Assembly: GCA_008694505.1 (NCBI GenBank)
Contig: VZDJ01000174.1
Location: forward strand, 4,978,601 to 5,042,600
DNA length: 64,000 nucleotides
Source: Cyanoderma ruficeps
Lineage: Eukaryota; Chordata; Aves; Passeriformes; Timaliidae
Reading direction: 5' to 3'
Shown here: positions 1-10,250 of the stretch, piece by piece
How the letters are laid out: each line of letters begins with the position of its first letter
Position numbering within the stretch: the stretch's first letter is position 1
Translations under genes and position numbers: made by a program
Notes under the pieces: generated by a model
Told to the model about the DNA's origin: nothing
What the model saw: only the letters and a program-made list of their open reading frames with translations
The model's database searches: none

Positions 1-240
1 AGGGAGGCGTTTTAATTGCTTTAAATTACCGCTGGAAAAACTGAGAGTGGTCAACAATCAATCAGGCTGATTTACCACCCCGTGCCCACCCGCCGCGAGC
101 CGGCAATCAGCTGCCGCCACCAGATCTATTATTGATGAACTTTGCGGCTCTGCTAATTAGCCTTGAGCGCAGGTCCCCGGCATCGCCGCGCCGGCGGAGC
201 GCGGCGGTCACCGCTGCCCGGGACCGGGACACCGGGAGGG
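1..240. promoter_or_regulatory. Candidate conserved enhancer with homeodomain motifs and a CpG patch
   Basis: Seen: an AT-rich left part carries TTTAATTG and TTTAAATTA words (11-28), an ACAATCAATCA word (54-64; SOX-like ACAAT joined to a PBX/HOX-like ATCAATCA), a TATTATTGATGAAC stretch near 128-141 and the palindromic homeodomain site CTAATTAG (153-160). It passes into CpG-rich DNA. Known: such motif mixtures are typical of developmental enhancers. Inference: a conserved non-coding element cut by the left window edge. No open frame here resembles a protein. Conservation is untested. Confidence 0.5.
88..240. other. Short CpG-rich patch
   Basis: CpG is frequent here (about twenty in 150 bp, densest at 178-235) whereas most of the window is CpG-poor. 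It is too short for a classical CpG island, and no TATA box or initiator can be assigned. It may be an orphan CpG patch of the adjoining element or the edge of a promoter lying left of the window. Confidence 0.55.
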
Positions 241-554
241 CTGCCCAGCCAGCCCAGCTTTCCCTCCCTTCCCAGCAGGACATTCTGGATCCTACAGGCA
301 GCGAGGCACGGGCCAGCAGCAGGAGTGAGGGGGGCGAGAAAGGCTGCGCCTTCCCCAAAATGCAGGGCACAACCCGTGGGGGGAAGAGAAGGTGTCCGGG
401 GAGCGAAGCCACCCATGTGTTGCAGCAAAAGCAGTGAAGGAAGAGGAGGGCATTGCAATTCCGTGCAGGAATCCATAGTTCCCATCCCTGCCAAGAGCAC
501 CTCCGCGGCGACGGGCGTGTGCGTGCCAGTCATCCATCAGCCCACTGATCTCAT
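241..554. other. Single-copy non-coding DNA, no gene seen
   Basis: GC-rich sequence with scattered CpGs. Overlapping open frames exist on both strands but none has a recognisable domain or convincing splice-site context. Confidence 0.6.
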
Positions 555-715
555 CCTTGATTTTCATGGACAACTTTGATTTTTCATCATAAATTCTCCT
601 TGTTCCTCACTGGAGACTGACAGGGGGTTTAAGTACAGAATGAAATGGAGAATATTAAAGTGGCTGCTATTCTTTTGTGCCTGTCAGCTGATTCACTTTA
701 AGCACTGTCCTCTCT
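555..715. promoter_or_regulatory. Candidate regulatory block with TCF/LEF-like site
   Basis: An AT-rich block in GC-rich surroundings. It holds CTTTGAT (574-580), which matches the TCF/LEF consensus, followed by TTTTTCATCATAAATT-type sequence and a TCACTTTAAG word near its right end. Regulatory function is inferred from motif content only. Confidence 0.35.
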
Positions 716-815
716 AGTGAGAATATCACAACACTTTGGGACCCTCAGCCAAGGCCCTCAAGGATATTTGATTAAATGCAGTTTCCTCTGCAAGACCCTT
801 CCTTTTCTTCAAGTT

Positions 816-912
816 CCCCCATTTTAAAAAGGGGCAGTGGAGGTCCAAGGGTCCTGCCTGGCCATTCAAGGTAACTACCAGGATTGGGTTGGAGCCCAGC
901 AGTCCTGAAGCA
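816..912 (+). repeat. Possible ancient MIR-like SINE fragment
   Basis: The order of words follows the conserved second half of MIR/CORE-SINE elements: a CCCCATTTTA block (817-826), a purine-rich 'cagtgg-aggtccaagg' block, then GGATTGGGTTGGAGCCCAG (881-899), which resembles the MIR 'gggatttgaacccag' segment, then a GTCCTGAAGC end. Spacing is compressed and identity is low. This rests on recalled consensus and is not an alignment. Confidence 0.3.
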
Positions 913-1354
913 GCCCCCAGCCCTGGCCAGCTCCTTCTGCCACACTGCTGCTGGGTGGCCCCACACTGGTGACACTGGATGGCTGCAGTCCCAGCTCTCC
1001 TCACAGGACCAGTCCTGACAGGAGTTCCCAGGAGCCTGAAGAGCACAGCCAGCCCTCAGAGCACCCAGGCACAGGGAACCCTGCCTGCAGCTCATGGCAC
1101 CAGGCTGAAGCCCCCCCCAAATCCTTGCTTCCAGGGGCATCAGCTCCCCTTCCACTTCAGGGAGAAAGCTGCTTTATCATCCCCTGCTCGTTCTAATCCC
1201 ATCAAAGCACTCCTGGCTGATGGCCCCCTCGCCCGGGGTGCCTCTACCTCAGGCACCCACATAGCTCTGGTGCCAGCACCTCTCCCTGGCAAGCCCAGCC
1301 ACAATCTTTTATCTGCAGACACAAAGCAGCAGTGCCCTGCAGCTCCTCCGCTAA
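913..1354. other. Single-copy non-coding DNA, no gene seen
   Basis: C-rich sequence with short open frames only (up to 128 codons), without domains or splice context. Confidence 0.6.
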
Positions 1355-1520
1355 CAGGTGATTAAACGTGCATAAAGGTTTACTCATTTCCCCTTCCCAG
1401 CTTCAGTAAGCAACACGAAAAAATAAATATTCCAAGCGCTCAGATATTAAGACTCCAGGTTCACAGTGGGGAAACAACGACTTCGAGCTATGGAAGTTTC
1501 CAACCTCTGCTGGAAGGAGG
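1355..1520. promoter_or_regulatory. Candidate regulatory block
   Basis: AT-rich block with GGTGATTAAACGTGCATAAA-type sequence at its left end, an AAAAAATAAATATTCC stretch, a GATATTAAGA word and several retained CpGs (AACGTG, CACGAA, AGCGCT, ACGACTTCGAG). Motif density and CpG retention suggest selection. No factor or gene can be assigned. Confidence 0.35.
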
Positions 1521-2924
1521 TCTCCATAGAGCTGCAGGAGGCAACCATTCCCTAATTCCACTTCACAGCCACTCACTCCGTGCTGCTGCAACTTCCTGTG
1601 TTTTATTCAGCAAAGGTGCTGAGCCTCACCTGGCTCCCAACGAGGCAGGGCTGGGCACGCAGGGGAAGGTCCCCAGCATGGGTCTGGCTGGTGCTGCCCT
1701 TGCCCCCACAACCCTCAGACCACCTGCCCAGCAGCCACCGTGGTCCACCAGGGCAGCAGTCCCAGGAACTAAGCATGCTGCTCCTTCCTGGGACAGGGCT
1801 GGGTGTGGAGAGGTGGGAGATCTCTGGTCTGGGGACATGGGCCAGGAGGTTCCAGCCCCAGCAGGGACACCCCTGGAAGCATGCTGGGAGTGGCTGAGGT
1901 CGCAGGCAGGCTGCTCTGGGTGCCCTCACCATGCTCAGTGTGTTCGGCATTCCTGACCTGCCCCCAGCACAGCTTATCTCTGCATCTCTCTGGGATGGAA
2001 ACAGCCCCAGCCCCGGGGGAAGTTTGCTCACTCTGAGTTTACACCTGAAAGATCCGTTGTTTATCCAAAGCTGTGCAAACTGTAGGCCTGGAAACCGGAC
2101 TGAAACCCTTATGCAACCACCCTGCTGAGCCAGAAACAGCCCAGCAGCAGCTTGCACTGCTTGGCCCAGAGCAAGGTGGGTGTAAAAACTGGAACAGAGC
2201 CACAAGCAAGTCCATATACTGAGCATCTCTGTGCCTCCAAGGAAGCTCAGCCTCCTGGGTGACACTGAGGTGACACTTCTGTGCTGCCAGTACACACTCC
2301 TGGGAGGCTGGAAAGGGAATCCCACATTGAACAGCACCTCTAGCCCATGCCCAGGCCTACCTGCCCATGCAGAACTGCCCCCTCACCACCTCCATCCAAG
2401 GAGAACAAGCCGCAGGAATCCCACATCAGAGCTCTTGGTAGTTCCCTGCATCCTCTGACCTCACTGCATCAGCTCCTACAAACACAGAGAATGGCACAGA
2501 CATGGCATTTGGTCTGAGCCACATGCCAGGAGGAAGATGCCACCACCCTCTCCTCACTGCCACCAGTTTGCTTCCAGACAAGGAAAAATGCTGGTTCTCA
2601 GTCAGGCACAGCAAGGTAACCCAGAGACAGAGCACCTCTGCTTCCCAGGCCTCCCTGGCCAGGGCAGCCACTCCAGCCAGAGGGGCAGGACACATCCCAC
2701 CCAGAGCCAGGGGACCCACAGCACAGGGCTGGGCTCTGGGCACACAGAGCCCCCAGTGCAGCCCCTCACGGTGGGTGCACCCTCCTGCTCCAGCCCAAGC
2801 AGGAGGAGCAGCACCCTCCTGCAGCCAGGGACCACCCTGCACCCAGATTTCACCCAGCAGCTCACCACCAGAGACACCCCAGCATGACTGACACCAGAAA
2901 CAATAGCCCCAAGTCCCAGCGGTT
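1521..2924. other. Single-copy non-coding DNA, no gene seen
   Basis: Unremarkable C-rich sequence. A 244-codon open frame on the minus strand (1603-2337) lacks any recognisable domain, and overlapping frames on the other strand are nearly as long. This indicates stop-codon scarcity in GC-rich DNA rather than coding. Confidence 0.6.
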
Positions 2925-3010
2925 TATCAGCACCACTGCATTCACCCTCGTGGAAATCACATTTTGATTTGTCTATTGATTTTTAAATGTTCAAATCAGC
3001 ACAGACTCAC
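2925..3010. promoter_or_regulatory. Candidate regulatory block
   Basis: Short AT-rich block with repeated TTGATTT/ATTGATTTTT words and a TTCAAATCAG end. It lies just left of the stronger block at 3180-3500 and may belong to the same element group. Confidence 0.3.
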
Positions 3011-3179
3011 TTCTTACCCGCTTCCTTCTGATCACAGCCACCCGCCCCCAACACCTCCCCGGGATTCACCTTTCCCCAGCTCCTGCTTTGTAAACGCCCC
3101 GGTTTCCCCACTGCACCACTGAGCACATCAGGGCTCCTGCTCCAGTACGGACCCATCGGTTCCAGGGCACAGCTGCTGC

Positions 3180-3500
3180 CAATTACCACTACTTAACTGG
3201 CACATTAAGCACAGAGTAAGGAATTAGGAGTTTCGGTCTGCTCTCTACTTAACAATAACAAAGTCACTTGACCTTTTTTCAGCCACCACAATGGCTGTGT
3301 AAGTGACTGCTTGACAAATGGGCTTTGTAATGGTCTCTGCTCTTTCTCATGTGGCTGGTGGAACAGTTAATATCTTGAGTCACAGCATTAAGAGGAGTGC
3401 TCGTGATTAATTTAAGATGTCAATTAATCACCCCAAATGGACTGGTTTGTCATCACTTCCTAATGGGAAGATGTTGATTTGTCCCACAGAATTTGTAACA
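3180..3500. promoter_or_regulatory. Strong candidate enhancer with SOX, nuclear-receptor and paired homeodomain sites
   Basis: Seen in order: TACTTAACTGG and CATTAAGC words; AACAATA (3251-3257) followed at once by AACAAAG (3257-3263), both SOX/TCF-like; TGACCT (3269-3274), a nuclear-receptor half-site; ACAATGG; and a 10-bp perfect inverted repeat of a TGATTAATT homeodomain site (3403-3431). The block contrasts sharply in composition with both flanks. Inferred developmental enhancer; conservation is untested. Confidence 0.5.
3403..3431. repeat. 10-bp inverted repeat of a homeodomain site
   Basis: GTGATTAATT (3403-3412) and its exact reverse complement AATTAATCAC (3422-3431) are separated by 9 bp. 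Each arm contains a TAAT core. The arrangement would suit a homeodomain dimer or a short cruciform. About half such a 10-bp dyad is expected by chance in a window this size. Confidence 0.85.
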
Positions 3501-5178
3501 GGAAGGGAGGCTGAAGGCCCGGCTCAGAGCTGCGGGAGCTCTGTGACCAGCGCTAGTGAGAGAGGAAGGAAGAAAGGAAACAACCACTTCCATGTACAAG
3601 GGTGCCACTGTGTTCCCATTTTAAAAATCACACTGCCCTGAGAAGAGCCTGCATGTATATTTTTTTTCCGGAGTGCCAGCCCTGATTATGGCTTTAGACA
3701 GCTCCTTCCAGGAATCCAAGGTGCATCCCCCACAGTGCAGGGTGTGGGGGGCAGAGCCAGGCCCAGTCTTTAGAAAACTCCCACATTCCTTCTCACTAGC
3801 ACAGACAGCAAGGACTGGAAAAATCTCTGATTTTTGCTGGACAAAGGAGACGTTGACGATTTCAAATCTGTCCTTGGTTTCCTTTTATAGAAACAAGACA
3901 TGTGCAGCGATGATTCAGAAATGTAGCTCCAGAGATTGCCAGGGCTGCTCCACACCAGCTCCTCTGAGCTAAGCAGCCATCCCTGGCAGAGCCTCTGCAC
4001 TCAGAGCCACCCACCCTGGCCATAGAGTGCGTGGACCAGGACCTGCACTGGGTCCTGGCTCTCACGCCCCATTTCTGGAGGCCAGCAGAAGCCAGTTGGT
4101 CAGTGGGAATGCTGCTCTGTATTGCTTGGATGCTCAGAACACATCCATGGTGTTGCAATGATTCTGGGCAGATTCCTCCAAGCCCTGCAATTTTGCTCCA
4201 TTTCTGAAAAATATGCTGTTTACTACGTAGCACTGATTGCTGAGCCCAGGGCTACCACGGCCAGCACACACTGCCTCTAGGAAGTCCATCTTAACTTTAG
4301 ATTGTATAAGAATTTCCTCCACTGGGAAATGTAAATGTCCAAAATATCCTCCCGTCAGCCCTCGTACTGGGAAAAGCCTCAAGGTTCCCCATGCTCCAGA
4401 GAAGATGAGCAGGCTTTGTCTGAACAAAATCCTGTGCAATAGTGTGACAACTGTGGTGACAAGGAACTGGACCTGTCTGGACTCCAAGTGGAGAAGTTTG
4501 TACTCAAAGCAGAGGCCAAGCACTGCAGTTCCCTCTTCCTGGAGGAAGAACTGGGCCTGGGGAGCTCCCAGCCAATAACACACAGGGCAAGGGCCCTGTC
4601 ACCCAGGCAAAGAAAACCCAGGGTTGGCGTGCAGCACCATCATTTAGATATTTGTGAAACAGCTGAAAAACAGCTTCTTGTAGCTATAAAAATATTTCAG
4701 ACTTTTCAACAGCTCCACTCTGTGAGGCCACTTGTGCCCAGACTCAGCATCACTGAGGCTGCCTGAGGTGCAGGGGAGAAATCCTCCATTCCAGTCACAG
4801 TGGGCACCAAGACGTGGGAGACAGCAAACGCCTGCAAACACCCAACTGACTCCAAGGGGCTGTTTCCTTGGCTGCACTTTTCCAGGATGTTTCTGGGTCA
4901 CTTGCTTCCGTATGAGGCATTACCTGGACTCATGTGAGCTGTGTCACCCCTCATCAGTCTCACACTGTGGCAATAAACAGAGTCCAAGCAGAGACAAATT
5001 TTTTTTCCACCCTGAAGTCTGTAAAAGAAAGGGCTGCAGGAGTTGGAGATGGAGCATCACCTGCCTCAGGCTCCCATGCAGACCCCAGCAACGCATCACA
5101 CTCCAGGCTGTAATTCACAAGGCATATTAATCATGTAACAAAGAAGTCACTTGGGATGATGGAAAACAAAAACAAGGA
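3501..5178. other. Non-coding DNA with a few AT-rich patches, no gene seen
   Basis: No coding signal. A small AT-rich patch at 4635-4725 has two AAACAGCT copies (the first forming a CAGCTG E-box) and GCTATAAAAATATTTC. A TATTAATCATGTAACAAAG stretch lies at about 5125-5143. The rest is ordinary single-copy sequence. Confidence 0.55.
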
Positions 5179-5200
5179 TGAAAAAAAATCTTTTTTTTCA
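5179..5200. repeat. A8/T8 hairpin
   Basis: TG-A8 (5179-5188), a 2-nt centre TC, then T8-CA (5191-5200) form a perfect 10-bp inverted repeat. It is an A-tract/T-tract dyad that could extrude or bend DNA. Read as RNA it would be only a weak A/U hairpin. Confidence 0.85.
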
Positions 5201-6519
5201 AATGGTCTGTAATGAGGCAGGTTTTCCCCCACACAGGCAGGTTCCTCCCTGGGAGCAGAGCCTTGTTTCCTGCACGCCCAGGGGCCCACGACCCTGCTCT
5301 CCATCACACCCCGTGAACCATGCCCAGAGCCACGGGAAATGTGCACTCCTTTCCTACGAGTTCCCATGAAATCACAAAAATGTTGGGGGTCTGAGGGGAG
5401 GAAGCGCTGCCTTTCTCATCCATTCCTTGCCTCCCATGGAGGAGGTCTGAAAACAACTGTCCTTGTGTCTGTCCGTGCCTCGTGCGTGGCAGCTGCAGGA
5501 CGGGTCCTGCTCACAGGGTTGTGGTGGGACCACGCTGCACTGGGGACCCCATAGACAGGGTCAGGAATTTCTTTCTCATGGGGTGACCCCAAGGAAGCCA
5601 GATGAACTCCCTGCACACATGAGATGAGTCCAGACTGGGCAGAAGAAGGCACAGCATGGCACCAGCCTGCGCTCGCTGGGATTTCTCCACGGCTTTCACC
5701 AGCCAAAGCTCCATGACAAAAATGTCAAATCTGGAATTTTAACCCATAACAAAGCCATGAAATCCCAGATGCATTTCCATGAAAGCAGCCAGCCCTCTTC
5801 CTAGCCATGCCTGGGCACACACTGTGGGATGCAGGTGCCTTGGTGCCAGCACCAGAACCTCCAGTGGAGTCACAGTCTTGTAACAACAGCTGCCAGCAGG
5901 GAAACTGGTTTTACTGGACAGTCAGGTCCAAGGAGGAAGGTATAGGTGACATGTCCCTTCCCTCCACTCAGCAGCCTTCCCAAGGGTCTTGTCCAGCCAT
6001 CACAAACATGCACACATGCATGCAGCTTGTGTGGGGTGTGGGACAGAGCTCATCTAATGCCACCCGGGGCAGCAGTAGCAGAGCTGTGTCTGTGTGCAGC
6101 CTCACTCACTCCAGAGCTTTTGTGTTTATCAGCTCCCTAAAACAGACACTGGAGCTGCTGCACGCTGCCTCCAGCAAAGTCCTGGGGAGAAGGGAGAGCG
6201 TGGCCCCGGGAGGAGGCAGCTCTGCTGCTCTGATCTAACCGGGAGTGACACAACGGCTGGGGGCCAGTGCCGCCCACCCCCTTCTTCTGCCATCCTGGAC
6301 TTTTCATCCACAGCGCTGCAATGGCAAAGTCACAGCCCGAGCAGGGCCACAGTGGGCAGCCAGGCCATGGGCTGGAGAAGGTTCTTTTGTCACAGACCCC
6401 TCGGCACAGAGCAGGGGATGATTTCCTGATAATTTCCTGATTTCAGTCGGGGATCAATTGGCCACTTGCTCCCGTTCCTTCCCCCCAGGACCAGAGCCTG
6501 CAGCTCTGCATGCAAAGCA
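5201..6519. other. Single-copy non-coding DNA, no gene seen
   Basis: No coding or repeat signal beyond a two-copy 11-bp tandem duplication at 6421-6442 (ATTTCCTGATA then ATTTCCTGATT). Open frames up to 143 codons lack domains. Confidence 0.6.
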
Positions 6520-6715
6520 GTCGCTCCCTATTTCCAAATGCAAATGCCTCTGTGAAAGGCCTTGCTTTGAAACCAGCATTATTCCCCAGGGTCCCGACCC
6601 TCCCGCCACATCCCTCACCCCGGCCTCTAGCCCAGCCTCTGCCTCTGCCTTCCCAGAGTAACAAAGGTTACGGGAAATAAAAGCAGAGCGATTACCATCT
6701 GGGAATCATCAGGCA
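6520..6715. promoter_or_regulatory. Candidate regulatory block with POU octamer
   Basis: A perfect octamer ATGCAAAT (6538-6545) follows TATTTCCA. Further right are a GCATTATTCC stretch, AACAAAGG (6660-6667, SOX/TCF-like) within GTAAC-AAAG-GTTAC, and a GCGATTACC word. The two motif groups are separated by about 70 bp of C-rich sequence and may be distinct elements. Confidence 0.4.
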
Positions 6716-7387
6716 GAGCCCAGAGGGATGGAGCAGGCTGCAGAGACCGGGCTGACCCCACAGCCCACCACCCCTCAGCCCCCCCAAACCCCAACAGTCT
6801 ACCAAGGGCTGCAGGGACCCCAGCAGCTTGGTGTGAGGGGCACTGAACCAAGCTGAGCCAAACCAAATGACACCTGGCAGCCCACTGAATGGGGCTGGAG
6901 GGAACAGTGGCTGCCACGTCCCTCCTCACACCCTGACACAGCACTTTGCGCCCCCAGAGCCAGGCACAGACAGCCCAGGATGGCAGCAGCATGCAGTGAT
7001 AGCTACAGCAGGACCAGTGCCTGGCAGCTCCATCTCACTCTGTCCTCATCCCGTGACCCGCTGCCAGTGTGGCTGAGGAGCGGGCAGCTGGAAGGGTTCA
7101 CACCTTTGCTGGCCCCAGTGCTGGGATTCCCTAGGCCACAGCGGGAACAGGGATGGGGATGGGGACATCCCCCAGTTCCACACTCCCTGTGTCCCCTAAG
7201 AGGCGGCTGTGCCCATGAATGGAGTGGCTGCTCCGCCCTGTCATCAATCTCCTGCTCTGTCCACTCTGGAGCCTGGAAATCAACCCCCCTGTAAATCTCC
7301 ACCACAACCACTCTGTTTTGGTGGCGGAGGGCCCCACATTCCTGAGTTTCAGACTGCAGCCACGTCTTCAGGAGCGGAGCCACAAGA
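6716..7387. other. Single-copy non-coding DNA, no gene seen
   Basis: C-rich sequence with a small GGGATG-type repeat near 7151-7166. No coding evidence. Confidence 0.6.
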
Positions 7388-7560
7388 GCTTTCTGATGGT
7401 TAATTGCTGGCACACTCTCACTGAAAACATGAAACACCCCCTGACAAGCCGTGTGATTTATTACTGCCCACTGCAAAACGGAACAAAATCAATTGGCTAT
7501 TACCTCACTTAGCGAAGGCTTGTCACCGCCTGGGAGCAGGGTGTTAAAAATAAAAGCCAG
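7388..7560. promoter_or_regulatory. Candidate enhancer with CDX/HOX-like and CCAAT words
   Basis: AT-rich block with GGTTAATTGC, GTGATTTATTAC (7453-7464, CDX/HOX-like), AAAATCAATTGGCTATTACC (7486-7505, with an inverted CCAAT) and GTTAAAAATAAAAGCC. CpGs at TAGCGAA and CACCGCC are retained. Inferred conserved non-coding element, possibly one unit with 7685-7810. Confidence 0.45.
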
Positions 7561-7684
7561 GCACGGCTCCGGCTGCGATCCCCACGCTGGGGCTGCTCCA
7601 CCTGCTTTGCCACAGATAACACCAGGGCCAGGCTCCGTGTGCCCTGATCCCTGCCAGGCTGGTGCAGCACCAGCTCATTCCTGC

Positions 7685-7810
7685 TCTGCCGTTATTAATC
7701 ACACAAATGCCATTGTGAGCGCCGGCACAGCGAATTTTACAAGACATGCAGAGCAGTGGCAGAATATTTATGACAGAAATGTATCCTTTAATTAATCACA
7801 TTCATGCAAC
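7685..7810. promoter_or_regulatory. Candidate enhancer with duplicated composite homeodomain site
   Basis: The word ATTAATCACA-NNN-ATGC occurs twice in the same orientation, at 7694-7710 and 7791-7807, matching at 14 of 17 positions with a 97-bp offset. Between them are CpGs at GAGCGCCGGC and ACAGCGAA, and an AGAATATTTATGAC stretch. The repeated arrangement suggests a homeodomain factor working with a partner. This is inferred, not tested. Confidence 0.5.
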
Positions 7811-8510
7811 CCTTCCTGCCCCGGCAAGGCGGACCCTCCATGCCTGGGAAGCCACCCTGGGCTGGTCGTGGCGCTGGCAGGGAAGGGCTGTAGCCTGTTC
7901 ATGGGCAGGTGGAATGTGCCAGGGAAAGGGACCATCCATCCACCCGTGTCTGAGTGTGACAGCCTTGGCTTTCCTTGGCTGTGAGCGTGTCTCTGAGCAG
8001 ACACCCTCGGTGTGCCCAGTGCAGGCTGCTGAACGCCCATGCTGTGGCAATGCTGATGCAGCTGCCTCTGCTGGTATTTCCAAACATGCAGGGAAACCCA
8101 TATATTGCCCTAGAAAAGTGACCAGAGATCTGCTCCAGCAACAACCCACCTGTATTTCCCCAATGCCAGGTCTTTTCCTTGGTAGGAAAAGGGAGTGAGC
8201 CGTAAACCACCACACAGGCAGGGAGCACACACCCTGTCAGCAGTGGGACAGCTCAGGAGCCAGCGCCAGGGCAGCTGCCACTCAGTGGGACACTGCAGCC
8301 AGTGCCAGTGGAACAGCCCCGTGCCTGGCAGCCCTGGATTCATCACTGATGAGAGGCAGAGCCCTGAGGGCAAGCAGGGAGACCCTTCTCCCAGGTGTTT
8401 CCATGGTCAGTGCAGGGTCAGTTTTGGGAACTGTGTCCTGGTTCATGTGGCACAGCCCAAGGCAGTACCCACAGGGTGGGTGGCAGCTCAGGAGCTGGCA
8501 GGAGTGGCTG
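7811..8510. other. Single-copy non-coding DNA, no gene seen
   Basis: No domain, repeat or splice evidence. Several 100-180-codon frames overlap on both strands and are taken as chance. Confidence 0.6.
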
Positions 8511-8880
8511 AGGCACATTTGCAGGATATTTCAGAAACTGAACAGTCCCTCTCTTTACATTTCATCGCCTTTGTTTCATACCCAAATCACTTACAGGCTC
8601 CTCCACTCATTGCAGGGAGATGCTCCTCCCATGAAGCTCCAAACTGTGCACAGCATAAAGAGGCTGCATTATTTATAGACTCTGGATGGATATATCACAT
8701 GAGGTCCAGCCCATTCCCAGCATTCCCTCCATTCACAGATCATTAAGTAGCACTTGCTGACATACAAGGCAATGCAAGTGAGTGGGGAACATTGAATATT
8801 GCCACCCAGCCCTACAGTCAATGAGATTCAGGATGTAATCATCTCAAGAAGGGGGATGTGCCCTCCCAAACAAATCTCAT
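8511..8880. promoter_or_regulatory. Weak candidate regulatory block
   Basis: Moderately AT-rich, with TTACATTTCATCGCCTTTG, GCATTATTTATAGAC, a GATCATTAAG word and GAACATTGAATATTGCC followed by CAATGAGATTCAG and TGTAATCATC. Motif density is lower than in the strongest blocks. Confidence 0.35.
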
Positions 8881-10019
8881 CTCAAAGCATCCACCAGAGC
8901 ACCCAGCACTAATGCTGTTGCAGGAGGACCCATGGGACTCACATGGCCTGGGCACCACCAAGGGGACATGAAGGCTGCCCAGGGCCCATTAATACCATTG
9001 CTGAGCCTAAAAGGGGTTTCCTCCCCACTGAGCTCATGGCTGCAAGTTGATCAGCCTTGTGGGGACAAAATCCCTCCAAAACCTCAGGAGCAGCACAGTG
9101 CAGAAGAGCCATGAGGGCAAGAGCAGCCCCCAAAAGGTTTAACTCAGAGCATGGCAGGTACAGGAGGGCGTCTCCAATGTGAGCAGCATGAGCAGATGTT
9201 TGTGTCCAGGTGCTGCAGGACACCATTCATGGTTGCCAAGTGTTCTGTGCCTTGTGACCATCCTAGCTGGGGTGCCAAGCAGAGACAATGGCAGGACGTG
9301 ACTGTGGGGACATCTGTGCCTGATCTAGGAAACATTTTGGCATCTAGTAGAGGCAGTGGGTTGTTAAAAAGTAAAAAAAAGAGATGTGTGATTGCAAAAA
9401 GATCTGGGATACATTTGCAGGCTGCAGCAGAGCATTTCAGAAGAGGGCAAGGCTGAGATTTCAGTTCCCAGGAAGCCTGACACCCTGCTCCATGGGCTGT
9501 GACCCTGCCAGGAGCCAGTCTCCAATGGGCAGGTTCTGTCACCTCCCCAGGGGCTCATCCCTTTGCCCAGGGATGCAGAGTGAGGCTCACTGCCCTGCCG
9601 GTCCCCATCTGCCTGTGCCCTTCAGCAGGACAACAGTTCTGTGTGTCCCCTCAGTCTCTCCAGTGCAGAGGGTGGCCAAGGAGTGACATGGGGAGGCTGA
9701 GATCCAGAGCAGAGCACCTGCATCCCATCCCAAGGGCAGCCAGTGTGGCTTGGCCATGCAGACATCCCAGGGAACAGCAGCCTCCTTCCTGCAGGCCCTC
9801 ACTTGGCCAGTCTGGGGACCAAACATTCCCCTCAGCTCTGTGCCCCACTCTCACCCAGGTTTCCTCTGCTGAGGCTGGTCAGGGTAATCATCCAGGTGGT
9901 GCCACCAGCTTGTCCCCAGGAGCACAGAGAGCTGTGGCTCATCTGTTTCCATCCCAAGGCCACCCAGCACAGCAGCACTTCCATTTCAGTCCATGGCGCG
10001 GTGTTCTGCGGCGACGGGA
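8881..10019. other. Single-copy non-coding DNA with a tiny CpG cluster
   Basis: No gene seen. The only notable point is a CpG cluster at about 9996-10026 (seven CpGs in some 30 bp, including CCGCGG) in otherwise CpG-poor sequence. Confidence 0.55.
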
Positions 10020-10250
10020 ACCGCGGGGCCAGTGGAAAATGGGGCTCTGAGCTCATGTGTCTTATTTTAGCTCCCCATCCTCTCTGGAAGCTATCTCAGG
10101 CATGTTTTGGGAATACAGCAGGTATTTTTATGAGTGGGATTTGCAAGGGTATTTTCATCTTAGACTTGGAGACAACTGGGCCTGCTGCCAGGTTTAGGAA
10201 GCGCAGGGGCAAGAAACATGAAACTAGTGAGAGGTAGGCTTCCCACTGGG
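10020..10250. promoter_or_regulatory. Weak candidate regulatory block
   Basis: Contains TCTTATTTTAGCTCC, GGTATTTTTATGAG and GGGTATTTTCATC words in an AT-leaning block between C-rich flanks. No factor can be assigned with confidence. Confidence 0.3.

Noticed and set aside
1603..2337. 244-codon frame on the minus strand
   Set aside because: No recognisable domain or splice context, and overlapping frames of similar quality exist on the other strand.
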